A DNA stretch of 64,000 nt from Basidiobolus meristosporus CBS 931.73. Taxonomy: Eukaryota; Basidiobolomycota; Basidiobolomycetes; Basidiobolales; Basidiobolaceae. The translations under genes were made by a program, and so were the position numbers. How positions within the stretch are numbered: the first letter of the stretch is position 1; each line of letters starts with the position of its first letter. Positions 21,873 to 33,261 of this stretch are shown in pieces. The stretch spans positions 124,001-188,000 of the forward strand of contig MCFE01000018.1 of the NCBI GenBank assembly GCA_002104905.1, in the 5' to 3' direction. The notes beneath the pieces are model-generated. The model ran no database searches. It was not told the DNA's origin and worked only from the letters and a program-made list of their open reading frames with translations.

Positions 21873-22220
21873 TGTTGTAAAAATTCGTATTTTCACCTAA
21901 ATATTCACCTAACTTAGTCACTTAGATCATTACCTTCATATCCTAGAGAATACTGACCAAATTCCTTGTCAGGATTTACTTGGAATATTTCACCAAAATA
22001 CTTGGTACCCAGGACATGAAAATTCTCAAAGTTGTCCAAAGAGCCTCAAACTTTGCACTCCTGTTCTTGGGACCTTCCTTAACCTATTCTACGTGTTTGT
22101 AATGCCAAGACCATGTAAAAGTATAAATACTACTTTTACATTCAGTAAATCATTAAGTAAAGACCACTTAATCTACTTGTTCTCCCAATCACTTCCAATA
22201 TCTCCAAGACTCCTACAACA
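21873..22220 (+). mobile_element. Solo LTR with 5-bp target duplication TTATT
   Basis: 348 bp from TGTTGTAAAAATTC to CTACAACA. The five bases before (21868-21872) and after (22221-22225) are both TTATT, the mark of an LTR insertion followed by LTR-LTR recombination. It sits inside older LTR debris. Confidence 0.9.
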
Positions 22221-22225
22221 TTATT

Positions 22226-22626
22226 CACTTGTAGATTTATTGACCAATAGTATGTTATTTATACTTTTGATAAAGTAGAGCAAACAAGTGTGTAGAGTTT
22301 GTTAAGAAAGGTCCCAGGAATATGTGTGCAAAGTTTGGGGGCTTTTGGACAACTTGGAGAAAGATCATAATCTGGGTACCTGAAAAATTGGTGAAAATAT
22401 TCCAAGTAAATCCCAACAAAAAATTTGGTCAGGACAGAATGCTAATCCAAGAATAAGATCTATGTGACTAAGTTAGCATGAGTATATAGGTGACAACTTA
22501 ATAATTACAACAATTCTAAGCAAATTCCAACAAGGAATTTGGTCTGTATTCTCTAGGATTTGAAGGTAATGATCTAAGTGACTAAATTAGGTGAATATTT
22601 AGGTGGAATTCCAGATTTTTACAACA
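22226..22626 (-). mobile_element. Degraded copia-like LTR remnants
   Basis: Two partial LTR matches; the second ends TTTTTACAACA at 22626. Probably the outer pieces of older LTRs broken by the insertion at 21873. Confidence 0.6.
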
Positions 22627-23283
22627 GATCTTGCTCATAATGATTTCGGTAGGCTTGCTTTATAAAATTACCCACAAGATTCACTTCCACCTGGAGCTCC
22701 CAGAATGTTGATAGTCATTTTCAGTCAAAGATTAGTTTTTCCTTGAGATTCTTGATCATCATAGCCTAAAAGCAAACAATTATCCAAGAGGAGAAGCAAG
22801 TACTATCGGATAGATATTTTTCTCTTTTATGGCTTCCATCATTGCTGATTCAATTACCTATATGCTTGTGTTTAGCCTAATCAAAGTAATTAGTTTTATC
22901 ACCATCCAGATGACAACTAATCACTACCCTTCCATGATCTTACCCTAACCCTTCTACAATATATTGAAAACATATAAATAGCGAGCACTGTGATGCCAAT
23001 GGATCTCCCACCCAGATGCTTTGAATCATTCCCAAGTTCTCATTCTCATCTTCTACAACTTGAAGGCTTGACTATCACAATTACTACCTTATAATGTAAG
23101 TACCCGATCTTTTCATTTCTGGTTGCAATTATGAAATGATGAAATGCACTGGGCACTGACCAGTTTAGACGCTGGGACATTGACGATATGCATTTTCGGG
23201 CCTAGAAAACCCGTGACTGATCACAACTACCACACATCCATGACAAAATATCTTTGAGCATCAGCTAACCTATCCATCCTCAG

Positions 23284-23335
23284 GTCTACACAGTATTTGA
23301 GGAAACAGCTGGTCAGGCCGCTGATTACTTAATCG
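23284..23335 (+). other. Exon-like 52-nt segment, copy C side
   Basis: Splice borders (CTCAG before, GTGAGT after) as at 7120-7171; reads VYTVFEETAGQAADYLI. Unknown family. Confidence 0.35.
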
Positions 23336-23369
23336 GTGAGTACTCTTACATACAAGAGATGTTCAATAT

Positions 23370-23504
23370 GATGATAACTACGCAAAAAAAGCTGGAACTA
23401 CCGGCCGAAAATTCTTGATGAATAACTTTGCACTGTACTCTTCTGACACGAACATATCTCTTGTCCCATATCTGAGAGACTTCCAACTAACACCATTTTA
23501 TAGC
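23370..23504 (+). pseudogene. Exon-like block, third copy
   Basis: Reads GTTGRKFLMNNFALYSSDTN and then VPYLRDFQLTPFYSFW before a stop; close homologue of 7206-7340. Unknown family. Confidence 0.4.
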
Positions 23505-24078
23505 TTTTGGCAGCCCTGCTTATAGCACTACTCCGACACCCAGAAATGGTCAGTTCGCATTTCCACCACACCAACCACATGAGAACATGGATCAAGAGGT
23601 GTTCACCACACCACACGGGAAGTGAGGAGTAAAATGAAGAGTCAAATTCTCACGACGGTCAAATGAATCCAAGGGATTAGATCGGCATTGACGTACCATA
23701 TGGACCGAATACACTCAGCATCTCTTACTAAAGAAATCATTTGCAAACGTTGACGATGCAACTCGTGGTTCAATCGACATTGTGGACAATAAACAACCCG
23801 GTACAAACATACCCAAAAGGCTCTAGAATTTCCTTCGGACCGAATGTACAAACCACTAAAATATGTGGATTTAAATATAAGGTTAAATTGGGTTGCCCCA
23901 CAAATCAGCAAAGGCATTACCCAGTTAGGAAATCAGAGATTTGCCAATTACTTTGGTGCTCATGAGGAATTTGTATTTGGCAAATCGCACGAACCAATGG
24001 TGGATGCTAAATTCCCAATATTTCAACCTATTCATGAGCTGGATTGCGGTGGACGATTCCTTTTCCCGTGTCTACTCC

Positions 24079-25148
24079 ATGAGATTCATCTCGAAGTTGA
24101 AGTATCTCTGCTACGCAGCATCCCTGTTGTTAATATTTGTCGCAACCTCGATATCCTTCATCAGGTTTCTTCCAGGAGAGAACATCCAGCTCTACCAGCA
24201 CGTCAGGTATTTACACGACCCATATAGCCACCTCCGGTACGTTGGCTAACTTTTTGATGGGTGCAGACCGAGGAAGCAGTTGGTAATATTCCTCCTCACT
24301 TCCACGAAAACACTACCAACCAGGGGTAGGGATGTGTCCTTGACCTGGGGTAGGCGGGCGAAGGACTATCGGGAGTTGGGTAGCATCGTGTCGCCTGTAG
24401 ACGTGGTGTTTTCGGAGTCGGCGGACACTTCGGAATACGGGATATCCCACCTTCCCGTCCCCGATGTGAGTTATGACGATTTGTACAAGAAGACGTTTTC
24501 AACATTCCACTATCTGTATAAGCATCATCTGAATGACTACGAATGGTTTATGAAGGTCGGTGATTGGGAGATTTACATCGATGCTAACTTGGCATTTACC
24601 GAACGGGATTTAGGCTGACGACGATACATTCATCAAGATTCGCTCTCTATTGGCCTTGCTAAACAATCCCAGTATCAATGCAAGTGAACCGCTACTCTTA
24701 GGTAGAAAGGGTGGATCATGGTGTTGGGGTGGACCAGGTAAGCGCCGCAGCTGTTGTAGAAGGTCATTCCTAGACACTCATTGCCAGTCTAGGGTATATC
24801 CTCAACCGTCGAATGCTTAGCCTCATGGGACCATACCTCCCTTATTGCAAGAAAAACAAGAGATTTCACGGCGAAGAAGATGTCATGTTTGGTGAGTGTA
24901 TGAAGTACGCACTGAGCCAAGCGCTGCCCGACTACCAAAATCCGGGGTGCCAGGCTATCCCTGGTGGGAATGGCCATGAGTTCCTGGCTCTTGGCCACAA
25001 TGATGTTCTCTGGGAACACTTCAATGAACCACAATACACATTCAGCATACCTTACAGTGATAGTTCTGAATGGTCGTTTGACAAAGCGATTGCCCTTCAC
25101 ACGGTCAGAGGCTCGATGATGTATCAGCTCAACTATCTCTATGAATAA
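24079..25148 (+). CDS. GT31 glycosyltransferase copy C (core-1 beta-1,3-galactosyltransferase-like)
   Basis: Exons 24079-24206, 24267-24555, 24614-24737 and 24793-25148, again 128, 289, 124 and 356 nt, giving 298 residues. Signal anchor at about residues 12-32. Motifs LTWGRRAKDY, the EWFMK-ADDDTFI block, GGSWCWGGPGYILNRRML and EEDVMFGEC are intact. It is more divergent from A and B than they are from each other, and shows no copy-A/B identical tracts, so it escaped the recent homogenisation. Intron 1 has a TGGCTAAC branch region and GCAG acceptor. Golgi location and transfer of a sugar to O-linked or other glycans are inferred from the family. Confidence 0.86.
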
Positions 25149-25285
25149 TCTACCCCCCCCCACATTGGGAGGATGAGTTAGCGATGTTTCCCTATGTATT
25201 TTAGCCACTAGTTCGTTAGGAAATCCCCTACTACCTCTTTGTACCATCGCACAGATGAATAATTCGGGTGTTATCATTCATGTAC

Positions 25286-25291
25286 AATAAA
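25286..25291 (+). terminator. AATAAA signal after GT31 copy C
   Basis: AATAAA within CATTCATGTACAATAAA, conserved with copies A and B. Confidence 0.6.
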
Positions 25292-25715
25292 CTTTCATCC
25301 ATCTTGGTTTTACCAGTGTCGCAGGGTAAGAGTCTTTGGACCCGGGGTGATAGCTAAAATATGGAGAAGCAAATTTAGGAGGGTGATATTCTCTGAGCCA
25401 ATGCGTGGCACCTCGTTATTATAAAGTTTTGGAGGAGAATGGCCCCCTGGACGGATACATAATCTTTTCAAATCCATGCAACTAAATACGATAATCGCCA
25501 AACATGAATCAAACCATGCAGGTTAGGGGTTAGGCTATTGACTAGGAATTAATATTGGTACTAAGCCTTTCTAAGCCTTTCGAATTAATCATAATAATAG
25601 CAATGAATGTTAGAATACCACGCACCATCTCTACTGAAATCAACGATAAAGGTGTGTGTAGCCCGCTCCCAGCATCCAAGTAGATATATTGCATCCATAA
25701 AAATCCACTAAAACC
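25292..25715. other. Intergenic, nothing recognised
   Basis: No supported gene; presumably carries the old promoter of the thioesterase-like pseudogene. Confidence 0.5.
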
Positions 25716-26363
25716 ATGAATCCATTTATATCCGTTATGTATCCAGCAGGAAGAAGATTGTCACAATTGGCCAGTCACCTTTCGTCAAGCCTCCCTCCTA
25801 CCAGTGGCGAGCCAGACAAGACAAGTAAGCCAGGCAAACCCGATTTCATCAGGGTGAGGAAGCGGGAATTCTATCAGTATTTTTTGCCCATACAAACAAG
25901 GTACGTTGACTTGCTTTTGAGTTCTACGAAAGCCACCGCTCTGCAGAAGATAGCGGTTTCCCACCTTCGGATGGACAGACAACGAACAATATGGCCACAT
26001 CAACAACTCCATATTTTGCTACTACCTTAACACCGTTGTCGACACATATCTGATTCAACAGTGTAGACTAGTCCCCTTCAACCCCACCGGACCCATCGGT
26101 TTGGTGATATCTCCCTAGGCAGCCTTCCACACCCCTCTCTCCCTCCCAGTGGTGATTGAGGGAGGCCTGTCCATCATCAAAGTTGGAAACTCCAGCATTA
26201 AGTATCAGGTTGGGTTCTTTGAGCAAGGCAAGGCGAACGCCAGTGTGGCTTGTGGCTTCACTCGAGTCTTCGTGAGCCAACCAGATAGAAAACCCGTGCA
26301 AAAAAGATCCCAGAGGAGATGAGAGCGGGATTGTTGAAAATCCACGAAGAGGACACTCAATAA
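25716..26363 (+). pseudogene. Hotdog-fold acyl-CoA thioesterase-like pseudogene
   Basis: Exon 1 (25716-25904) encodes an N-terminus ending YQYFLPIQTRY; exon 2 from about 25975 continues TDNEQYGHINNS, the active-site Asp and GHxNN signature of 4-hydroxybenzoyl-CoA thioesterase-like hotdog proteins, then TVVDTYLIQQC, VVIEGGLSIIKVGNSSIKYQ and FEQGKANASVACGFTRVF. Three lesions are visible: the expected exon 2 border has GG instead of AG, an in-frame TAG sits at 26116-26118, and a frameshift occurs at the A-run near 26300, after which the original tail (IPEEMRAGLLKIHEED, stop at 26363) is in another frame. The gene is therefore probably dead. Substrate unknown. Sequencing error could explain one lesion but hardly all. 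Confidence 0.75.
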
Positions 26364-26590
26364 AGCACCTGGTAAAATATCTTTTGTGTTGGAAGGATTT
26401 CTTGAAGTTGATAAGGCATGAGCATACTCAGTATAACTGAGGCAGGCAAGATGTCCCCCTGAGAATAGTGGTCGTGCCTACCTTAACCGGACCCTCACTG
26501 CCGTATATATGACCCTAGTCACCGTCAATCGAGTCACATGAAACCGAGATGAGTATAAATTGGGAAGAAAATGGCGAGGATAGAGCAGCA

Positions 26591-27068
26591 ATGAGTGATT
26601 ACAACGTAACCAGAATCGTGACCACGAACGATGGTGGCTCGGCTTTTGTAGAGATGAAGATACCCTTGGACCATACGAATCCCGTAGGAAGCCTTTCGAG
26701 AACATTCACTGCTTAGGGCCTTGTGTTCCGCGAAACAGATGGTTCCCTACATCCCCCTCTCTCTGTTGGTGAACTAATCGACTAATAGCCGTTATGCTCT
26801 AGGAACATATAACCTGAACTGGCACAATGCACCCTGGTTCGCATTGCTCCCGTTAGCTACACTATATGCATCAGTGAGTTGACCCATTCCTTTTAGCAAG
26901 CAGTTCATCATCATGGTGGATGGCGCAGTAGATATCACCACCACGGATCTGGAGACCAGAAGATTTAGCACGGGTGATATCATCCCGGTGGAGGACACCG
27001 AGGGCAGAGGGCATCGCTCCAAGAATGTGGACGGCAAACGTCAAAAGAGTGTATTCATCCAGCTCTAG
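26591..27068 (+). pseudogene. Single-domain cupin gene, probably inactivated
   Basis: Three exons (26591-26741, 26803-26836, 26897-27068) join in phase to 118 residues. The product begins MSDYNVTRIVTTNDGGSAF, contains GLVFRETDG, NLNWHNAP, FIIMVDGAVDITTTD, TRRFSTGDIIPVEDT and GRGHRSKNVDG, typical of a small RmlC-like cupin beta-barrel. An in-frame TAG (26714-26716) interrupts exon 1 just before GLVFR. Donors of both introns are poor (GTTCCC, GTTCGC). The alternative of a 33-nt intron (GTAGGA...TTAG) that would remove the stop is possible in frame but far shorter than any other intron here. Function of the parental protein unknown; cupins bind metals and small molecules or act as dioxygenases and isomerases. 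Confidence 0.65.
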
Positions 27069-27106
27069 TAAAGCAATAACGCAGAGTAAAGGATCAAATG
27101 GTACAG

Positions 27107-27112
27107 TTTATT
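27107..27112 (-). terminator. AATAAA signal of the chromodomain gene
   Basis: AATAAA on the minus strand 64 nt past the TAA of the chromodomain gene; the convergent cupin relic ends only 39 bp away. Confidence 0.5.
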
Positions 27113-27175
27113 GAGTGAATGACTACTACAAATTTCATAATATGCACATATATTAGTTACTCCCCAATACATTAA

Positions 27176-28293
27176 TTACTCAATGCACTCCACCTCCACA
27201 CAAAGGAATCTCCTCAATGGTTTGAGCTCAGAGGTTGATGTTTGCTCATGAGAGAATTCCCCCACTGAGCTGTCAGTCAAATATTGCTTGGTTGGGGTTT
27301 GCCTGCTTAGGGTCTGCCTCCGGTTAGAAATGGATGGTCTAGGTGAATCATACCGACGGAATTGGCTGTGTTCATACTTCTCCACTAAATCCAATGCACT
27401 GGTCAGGTTCTTGGGAGATTCCTAGATTTCAGGATTAGGATTAACAAGGACCCATCAACAATCAAGAATTTGGTTCCACTTACCCAGCTTTGGCTACCAT
27501 CCTCCCATGATACTCTATACATGATCTTCCCTGTCTGGCTGCGGGATTGCTCTGTGATCTTAACAACTTTCCCAGGTGTGGTGACGCTTTTGGTTCGTTT
27601 GGCCCTAGGTGTGATGAATCCTGATTTCTTTGTGGGTGTAACCTCAACGATTACCGAGGGGGCCTTCTGGCGTTTACGGGGGGATTTGTTGGAGACCTCG
27701 ACCTCAACCTCAACCAACTGGTGTGGTTTATCCGACACACCGTGGTTGACTTCATGTGATAAGGATAATTCGCCTTTAGAAGTAAACTGAGAGGGTATGA
27801 TGGATTTGCCCTTGGAAACCACCGGTATCTCCACCACAGCCGAATCACTTATCCCAGAGGTTTTCCTCGTGGGGTTCTCTCGGACTACACGACTATCGGG
27901 GCTCACTTGGGACTCTGAACAAATGGCGGGCTCGTGTGTGGTCATAGAGGTTTGAACGGCTTTACCGCCGTTCAACAGTTGTACTGACCAAATTAGCAAC
28001 TGACTCTGCAACTTAGGATTGGTGGAGTTGACTTGGTTCAGCCGCTCTAGTAAGGTTTGAAACTCTTCTTTATTTGGGACGTCTCTTTGGATACGCTCAC
28101 GTAACCGTCGCTTGAGTTGCTTCAACACTATATCAGATTCTGGCGGGGAAGAACAGGGGTTAAGAAAGGACTTGGAGTAAAACGGGACTCTGGTGGATTC
28201 CTTACGCTCAGTTGAGTTTGCTTGTGGAGGGAGAGTGGGAGAGACGTCTTTAGGAGCATGTCGGTTGGGCGTGTGTAATACTCTCAAGGACAT
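27176..28293 (-). CDS. Chromodomain protein
   Basis: Exon 1 (28293-27484, 270 codons) and exon 2 (27421-27176) join in phase 0 across a 62-nt intron (GTAAGT...CTAATCC...TAG), giving 351 residues. Unspliced, the open frame runs on 27 codons into the intron and hides the domain. The splice creates one chromodomain at about residues 245-290: VVKITEQSRSQTGK, YRVSWEDGSQSW|ESPKNL and LDLVEKYE, with the aromatic-cage-type Tyr, Trp and Trp-Glu positions of the HP1/Polycomb group. The N-terminal 240 residues are polar and basic, with NLS-like runs (SPRKRQK, PRAKRTK) and no recognised fold; no chromoshadow domain is visible in the remaining 60 residues. A nuclear, histone-methyl-lysine-binding role is inferred. 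Its TE-rich surroundings are coincidental unless shown otherwise. Confidence 0.82.
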
Positions 28294-31200
28294 GGACTAA
28301 GTGTACAGTAGAAGATGAGGAAAAAATCAAAGTGGCACACAATATGAAGTGGCCAATATGGACTGTAGTACCTTTATACCAGGATAAGACTCCGAAACAA
28401 GTAAACTCCAATTGGGCACATCCCTTAATGTAAAATCCCATCCTACTGCGCAATGAACAACGCGTTAATCATTGATTGCGAAAATTATGTGCAGCTATTC
28501 AATCGGGCATCCAGAAATGGAAAATCTACGCGATATTCAATTCAATCATCTTGACTGCATCGGTTCAATAGGAAGATTGGTAATGTGGATTTTTTTGCAT
28601 CATTTAGTTTATTCAACTCTCTTTATCACAATCTATTGACCCAAGTGGTATAGTGCTCCCCAGGAATTGGGGAATAGCTGGATTTGGATTGGTAGCTATT
28701 TATCTTCACTTCATGCCATTTCAGGATTTGTATGCTCCATTGATCATATGGCCTATATGTACTATGACTCATTTCACTGAGAGCTCCTTAGATCATTCCA
28801 ATATATGCTGGCCCAAAATCAGCAGACTGCTGCATTGAATATCATAAATGATATTATCTGTATGAATCACCTGAGAATATATATTCCTGGTCACTTGATG
28901 AAGATTACTAATAGGACATCAATAGTAAGCAGGAATGCATACTGACCACATGATCTCCCACTCATAGTTTCTTGGCTGATACCAAATATACCATTGGTCT
29001 TGTCCTTGCCAACTTCCCACCCTGAATGTCCAATCACAGCTCCAGTATGTGGCATGAGCTTTGAAGGCTTTTCAAGGGAATAGAGATAACTGGAAATGCA
29101 CCTTTCATTTAGGAATATATTAACTGGAATCAAATCAATTATTGGTATGGGTTTGAAAGAATGAAGCACTGCATCAGCAAAAGATGTAAGTGGCAGCATA
29201 GTTTTAGAGTTTTGGAGCTGCTACTTCACTTGAATATATCACAAATAGCTGCGATCAACTTCTAATCAGTAAGATGTAAACAGATTGAACCCATATATAT
29301 ATCTGGAACAGGGGATAAAGTGCAACAAACTATATGTATACCCCGCCCCATTTTGTGGGCGTGGATTGATCTCCATGAGGGTGGCAATCAATCCAGCCTG
29401 CTCCGATATAGCTAAGGAAGCTAGAACTACAGTCCCAAACCATCTCCATGACAGGTACCCTCCACTAGACAATCAGAATTGTCAAACGAAGGAAATCCCT
29501 CCGCAGTAACAATGGCTACCGCACTATATGAATCTCGGAAACCTTCTTAATACTAGACGATGCGTCTATGCGAATGCACGTTTTTGCAGGTTTCTCAGGC
29601 AGCCAGTTTCTAACAACACTTTCTAAACTATTCCGAGATCTCTTCACTTATATCTTGATGCGAAATTTCAGATGTTGGCTGTTCCGCGCTGAATATGGAT
29701 GGCTATACCCAACATTGGTCACCAGAATTCCCCCTTTGGCAGCACTGGTGGTACACAGCGTATGCATATTCCCTCAGCGACCAGTAGAATAAATTCCCTG
29801 TATCCTCAAGGCCCAGGCAGCCATCGAAAAAAAAACACCCCGCCCCCTATCCCCTGACAACTCTTCGATCTCGGATTCTTAAACAGAATAGGTTCTTGAA
29901 CCGCTTCATTACATGGGGTGAAATACATTGATGTTTATTATAACACGTTCCCAACACGAGGCATTCTGATTGTTCTGGTATGGCAAGTGAAATTGAATTC
30001 CGGTTGAGAATTCCGTAGGGAAAAGAAGCTACCATACCATCGCCAACTTACCGTGACCATGCTACCGCGGTCGCCCTGTACTTCGTACCACCATGGAACA
30101 TGTGGTGGTGGAATCTACCACTCTCTCTGTGAAACTGTGACACAGGAATTACGTATTCCTCATTGCGAGAAGATTCTCGGAGTGATTTACTGCTCACCTC
30201 CACAACATCGTGGGTCCTCATGATGACCTGTTCTGGGAGCCATATCCGGAAGGAGTATTGAGGATGGCCGCATATATGTCCAACTCATTCCAGGCGGCCA
30301 TTTCTATATTGAAGCAGAATTCACAGGTGGCATGTGCTTTAGGGGAACATTACATGCCACTGATTAACTATTACTAATCGGTAATCATACAACTTGGGGT
30401 TAGGATTAGTGAGTGCTGTGTGGAGGGGAGAGGTTGGGAAGATGTAGGCAGGCTAAAAGCTTAAAAATCAGAAAGACAAAATGTTCCCACAGATATTCAA
30501 TCACGTAGTCAAGGAAAGGCAACTCAAGCTACACCGCTACATGATGCCATTGGCGACAAGCTCTGGAAACGCTGTTTCAAATTCATTTAAGTGATTAGAT
30601 AACAAACACCCAATCAACTCCATGAAGGCCATAGATACCTCTCAGTAACGATTCGAGATTTATAAGCCTCTAATATCCACTCGGTTGCATGAAATGCTGA
30701 CTACCTTGATCATATAAATATACACCAACTGACACGGTATTGTCAATGTTGCAAGAGTCCAAATAAATCATTTGTCACCAGGTAAGCTGGTTCTATTGCG
30801 GGATAGGGGTCACGATAATCTTTGAAGAGGATGGGGCGTGCTTTGATCTCCATGCTGAGGTCACAGACCATGCTACGCTCGGATATACGAGATACGTATG
30901 CCCACCATTGAAATCGGTAATTTGTTTACTTCCAGGTCAACCAATCCCGGAATCCTCGACACTACGTAAACGGGGATGAATTTATGAGGATTGAATGGAT
31001 TCTCCATTTTATAAAGGCCGTCTAAATGTTCCCAAATTTATCCTAATGAGGGATTCGTCATCTTTTTTCTCATCCATTTTTTTATATTGAATCTTTAATT
31101 CAGTCTCTAGATGGGTTCTATTAAAGCGACGAGTGAGCTCCTGGCTGACTATCTTTCATCTAGCAGTTTATAGATCGGCTGCCCCGATTGCTTATATATC

Positions 31201-31342
31201 TGCCAGTCGCTTTGGGTGGTGAAGGTTCATTTGGCTTTATTTCTTTGGCTCAGATATTTCGTGTTGAGCGCGGTCACCTTCTCGACCGCCTTTCACTCCT
31301 CTATACTTACTACGCATTACCATTTAACTTGCATCTTTAAAC
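28294..31342. other. Gene-poor region, unassigned relics
   Basis: No gene I can support. A minus-strand frame at 29199-28891 (102 codons) resembles element pol debris only vaguely. 29570-30360 has open stretches in several frames (for example DDLFWEPYPEGVLRMAAYM near 30215) suggesting a decayed gene of unknown type. The last few hundred bases are the promoter of the cyclin gene. Confidence 0.45.
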
Positions 31343-32314
31343 ATGGCATCTCGAGCCATTGAGAAGCAATCGAAGAGAACGACCCCTTACACTACCTCTC
31401 GTCGCAAACGTTCGCTCAAGAGCCCTCGCGTCGCCTATCAAGACGGCACCAAAAGAAATGTTCCCCAACGTGTCACTCCCGATAGCACTGAATCCAAGAG
31501 CTCGCGAGTGTTGACTCCACGCGAACAAGTCCTGGAGGCATATGCCAACGTATATATTCCGACAGCAGACCACATACAGACGCCAGTGTTAAAGAAGCTA
31601 TTCGAATTCAAGAATATTTTGAGCCTTTCGTCGCAGCTCGTCACCGTAACTGCTGGACTGATTCAAACGCAGTGGGAGTCCTCGGAGCAGTCGACCCAAA
31701 ATGTTCCTGAGCAAGGGCAGTCGGGACGTGCCAAGTATCTTATCGGCTACATCTCAAACATCCTGGCCAGATCTTCAATGCTGCAGTCTAACACTGCTAC
31801 CACACCACTTCCATCGTTCTCAGCCATTGCGTTGATCTTCGCATTGATTTATGTTGAAAGATTGAAGAGATTGCATCCTAATGCGCGTGGAGAAGCAGGA
31901 TGTGGTCACCGACTATTTCTGGTGTCTTATATGGTTGCTTCCAAGTATCTCCAAGGGCATCTCCAGGCTAGGAGCAACCGCTCCCAACCAAATCACCCTA
32001 ACTCTCAGGTACCTGACGCTGGGGGGCCTGTTTCAGAGGAGCCTATGCCACTTGGATCGCCATCGGTATTGCCGTCCATCATTCTACCTAACGAGCAGTG
32101 GGCACGCATGAGTGGTGTCTTCTCCACACCGGAATTAACCAGAATGGAGCTGGAGCTGCTGGCCTTCCTACAGTTTGACCTACACGTGTCTTACGAAGAC
32201 TTCCTCTACCACTGGACAAAATACATGGACATCAACCAGCTTGTCCCAAATCAGCACCCTATTGGCGTCAGCGTTGAAGAATCCGATGACGAGGGGGTGG
32301 TCCCAGAGTTTTGA
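31343..32314 (+). CDS. Pho85-type (Pcl) cyclin
   Basis: Single exon, 323 residues. The cyclin box starts near residue 128 with LIGYISNILARSSML, followed by ALIFALIYVERLKRLHP, CGHRLFLVSYMVASKYL and, after an inserted loop of about 45 Pro/Ser-rich residues, WARMSGVFSTPELTRMELEL and LQFDLHVSYEDFLYHW. This order (two-residue-spaced arginines, RLFL..ASKYL, W...F......E..LL..L.FDL) is that of the Pcl1/Pcl2/Pho80 group, which activate the Pho85/CDK5-like kinase in cell-cycle entry and polarity. The basic N-terminus (SKRTTPYTTSRRKRSLK) could serve as a nuclear signal and carries S/T-P sites. The acidic C-terminus is short. The specific subgroup (Pcl1/2/9 rather than Pho80) is a judgement by eye. Confidence 0.85.
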   Translation: MASRAIEKQSKRTTPYTTSRRKRSLKSPRVAYQDGTKRNVPQRVTPDSTESKSSRVLTPREQVLEAYANVYIPTADHIQTPVLKKLFEFKNILSLSSQLVTVTAGLIQTQWESSEQSTQNVPEQGQSGRAKYLIGYISNILARSSMLQSNTATTPLPSFSAIALIFALIYVERLKRLHPNARGEAGCGHRLFLVSYMVASKYLQGHLQARSNRSQPNHPNSQVPDAGGPVSEEPMPLGSPSVLPSIILPNEQWARMSGVFSTPELTRMELELLAFLQFDLHVSYEDFLYHWTKYMDINQLVPNQHPIGVSVEESDDEGVVPEF

Positions 32315-33261
32315 GAAAGTTGTGTGAAATTTTGCCGATTGAAAATTTTTCTCTGTATGTATTTTATCCGGTATCTTCCTCTGAAATGGGCGATGTGTGC
32401 TACTTGGCCCGTTTGCCACTATCTCCCATCTGTAACATAGTGCATATTCCTAGATGATGTGGCTGGCTATTGGTAGCCCCACCTGATGTATATTTGCTTG
32501 TTGGAAATATTCAACAAAGCGTTGTTATTAAAAATTGACGAAGCATTGCCGTTCATTGCGTGGATTGATCTCAACGATTTCGGAAGTAACAAGTCACCTC
32601 AACACTCAAGAGGAACACGCGTAATTCTATTAGCTATCTCGTTCGAATCAGTAGTGACTCTATGACCGGGAATATCCTGGCTGGCCGCAAATTTTCCCAT
32701 TCAATCCCATTCCTGGGATTCGCAGCCAGAGGGTCACTCCTTTGTTGTCCGACCTGGCGTTCTTTCGATCTTTCTACGTGTGTTGGCTGGTCAGCGGTTT
32801 TGAGAAACCCCTTATTCTGATGGTTCTACGGAAAATTGTAATCAAGATATTGCTGGTGGCGTCACCGAAGGCGTAAACTTCATCAACCATAACCACCCTC
32901 TCGAATTTATCCATATCGCGAGCTAGGACAATGTAAACTGTTTCGACGAATCTACCTAAACCCAAACAGTTTGGCCATTCCCCAAATCGGATCAAAATCC
33001 AGATCGACAAAATCACGTGAGAGGGGGCATGAAGTATTATTAAAAAGTAAGAATATATATATATTATGGCTGCAGCAATTGGAATGCGCAGGATTTGGTT
33101 CACAGGATTTGACGGTAGTATAGATAAGAGTACAGATTAGGCGAATATTGGTTACGGCATCATGATAGGAGGTTAGGTAACTTGACAACACTATGAGGGA
33201 AGGTGGATAGTGTGGTGGAATCATGGTTCAAAATTTTACAGTTAGATTGGTTCAGCCCATA
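32315..33261. other. Intergenic between convergent cyclin and kinase genes
   Basis: Contains both 3' ends. Minus-strand open frames at 32774-33224 overlap in two frames and are AT-rich, so probably not genes. Confidence 0.5.

Larger units (their letters stand above)
22627..24078. other. Upstream region of GT31 copy C with exon-like blocks
   Basis: Contains a TATAAATAG at about 22974 and the homologues of the copy-A upstream blocks (23136-23510). Short open frames 23844-24227 and 23941-24249 run into GT31 exon 1 and are probably leader sequence. Confidence 0.5.

Noticed and set aside
26116-26716. UAG read as glutamine (altered genetic code)
   Set aside because: Two TAG codons fall where a sense residue is expected, but Pkr1 and the cupin end naturally in TAG, other genes use TAA/TGA normally, and the thioesterase has additional lesions. 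Gene decay explains it better.
26691-26716. A 33-nt intron removing the cupin stop codon
   Set aside because: GT...AG borders exist, but all supported introns here are about 50-75 nt, and the removed peptide (VGSLSRTFTA) fits the protein.
28891-29199. Copia pol fragment
   Set aside because: Weak resemblance to the region after the integrase, but no definite motif and no match to the local copia family.
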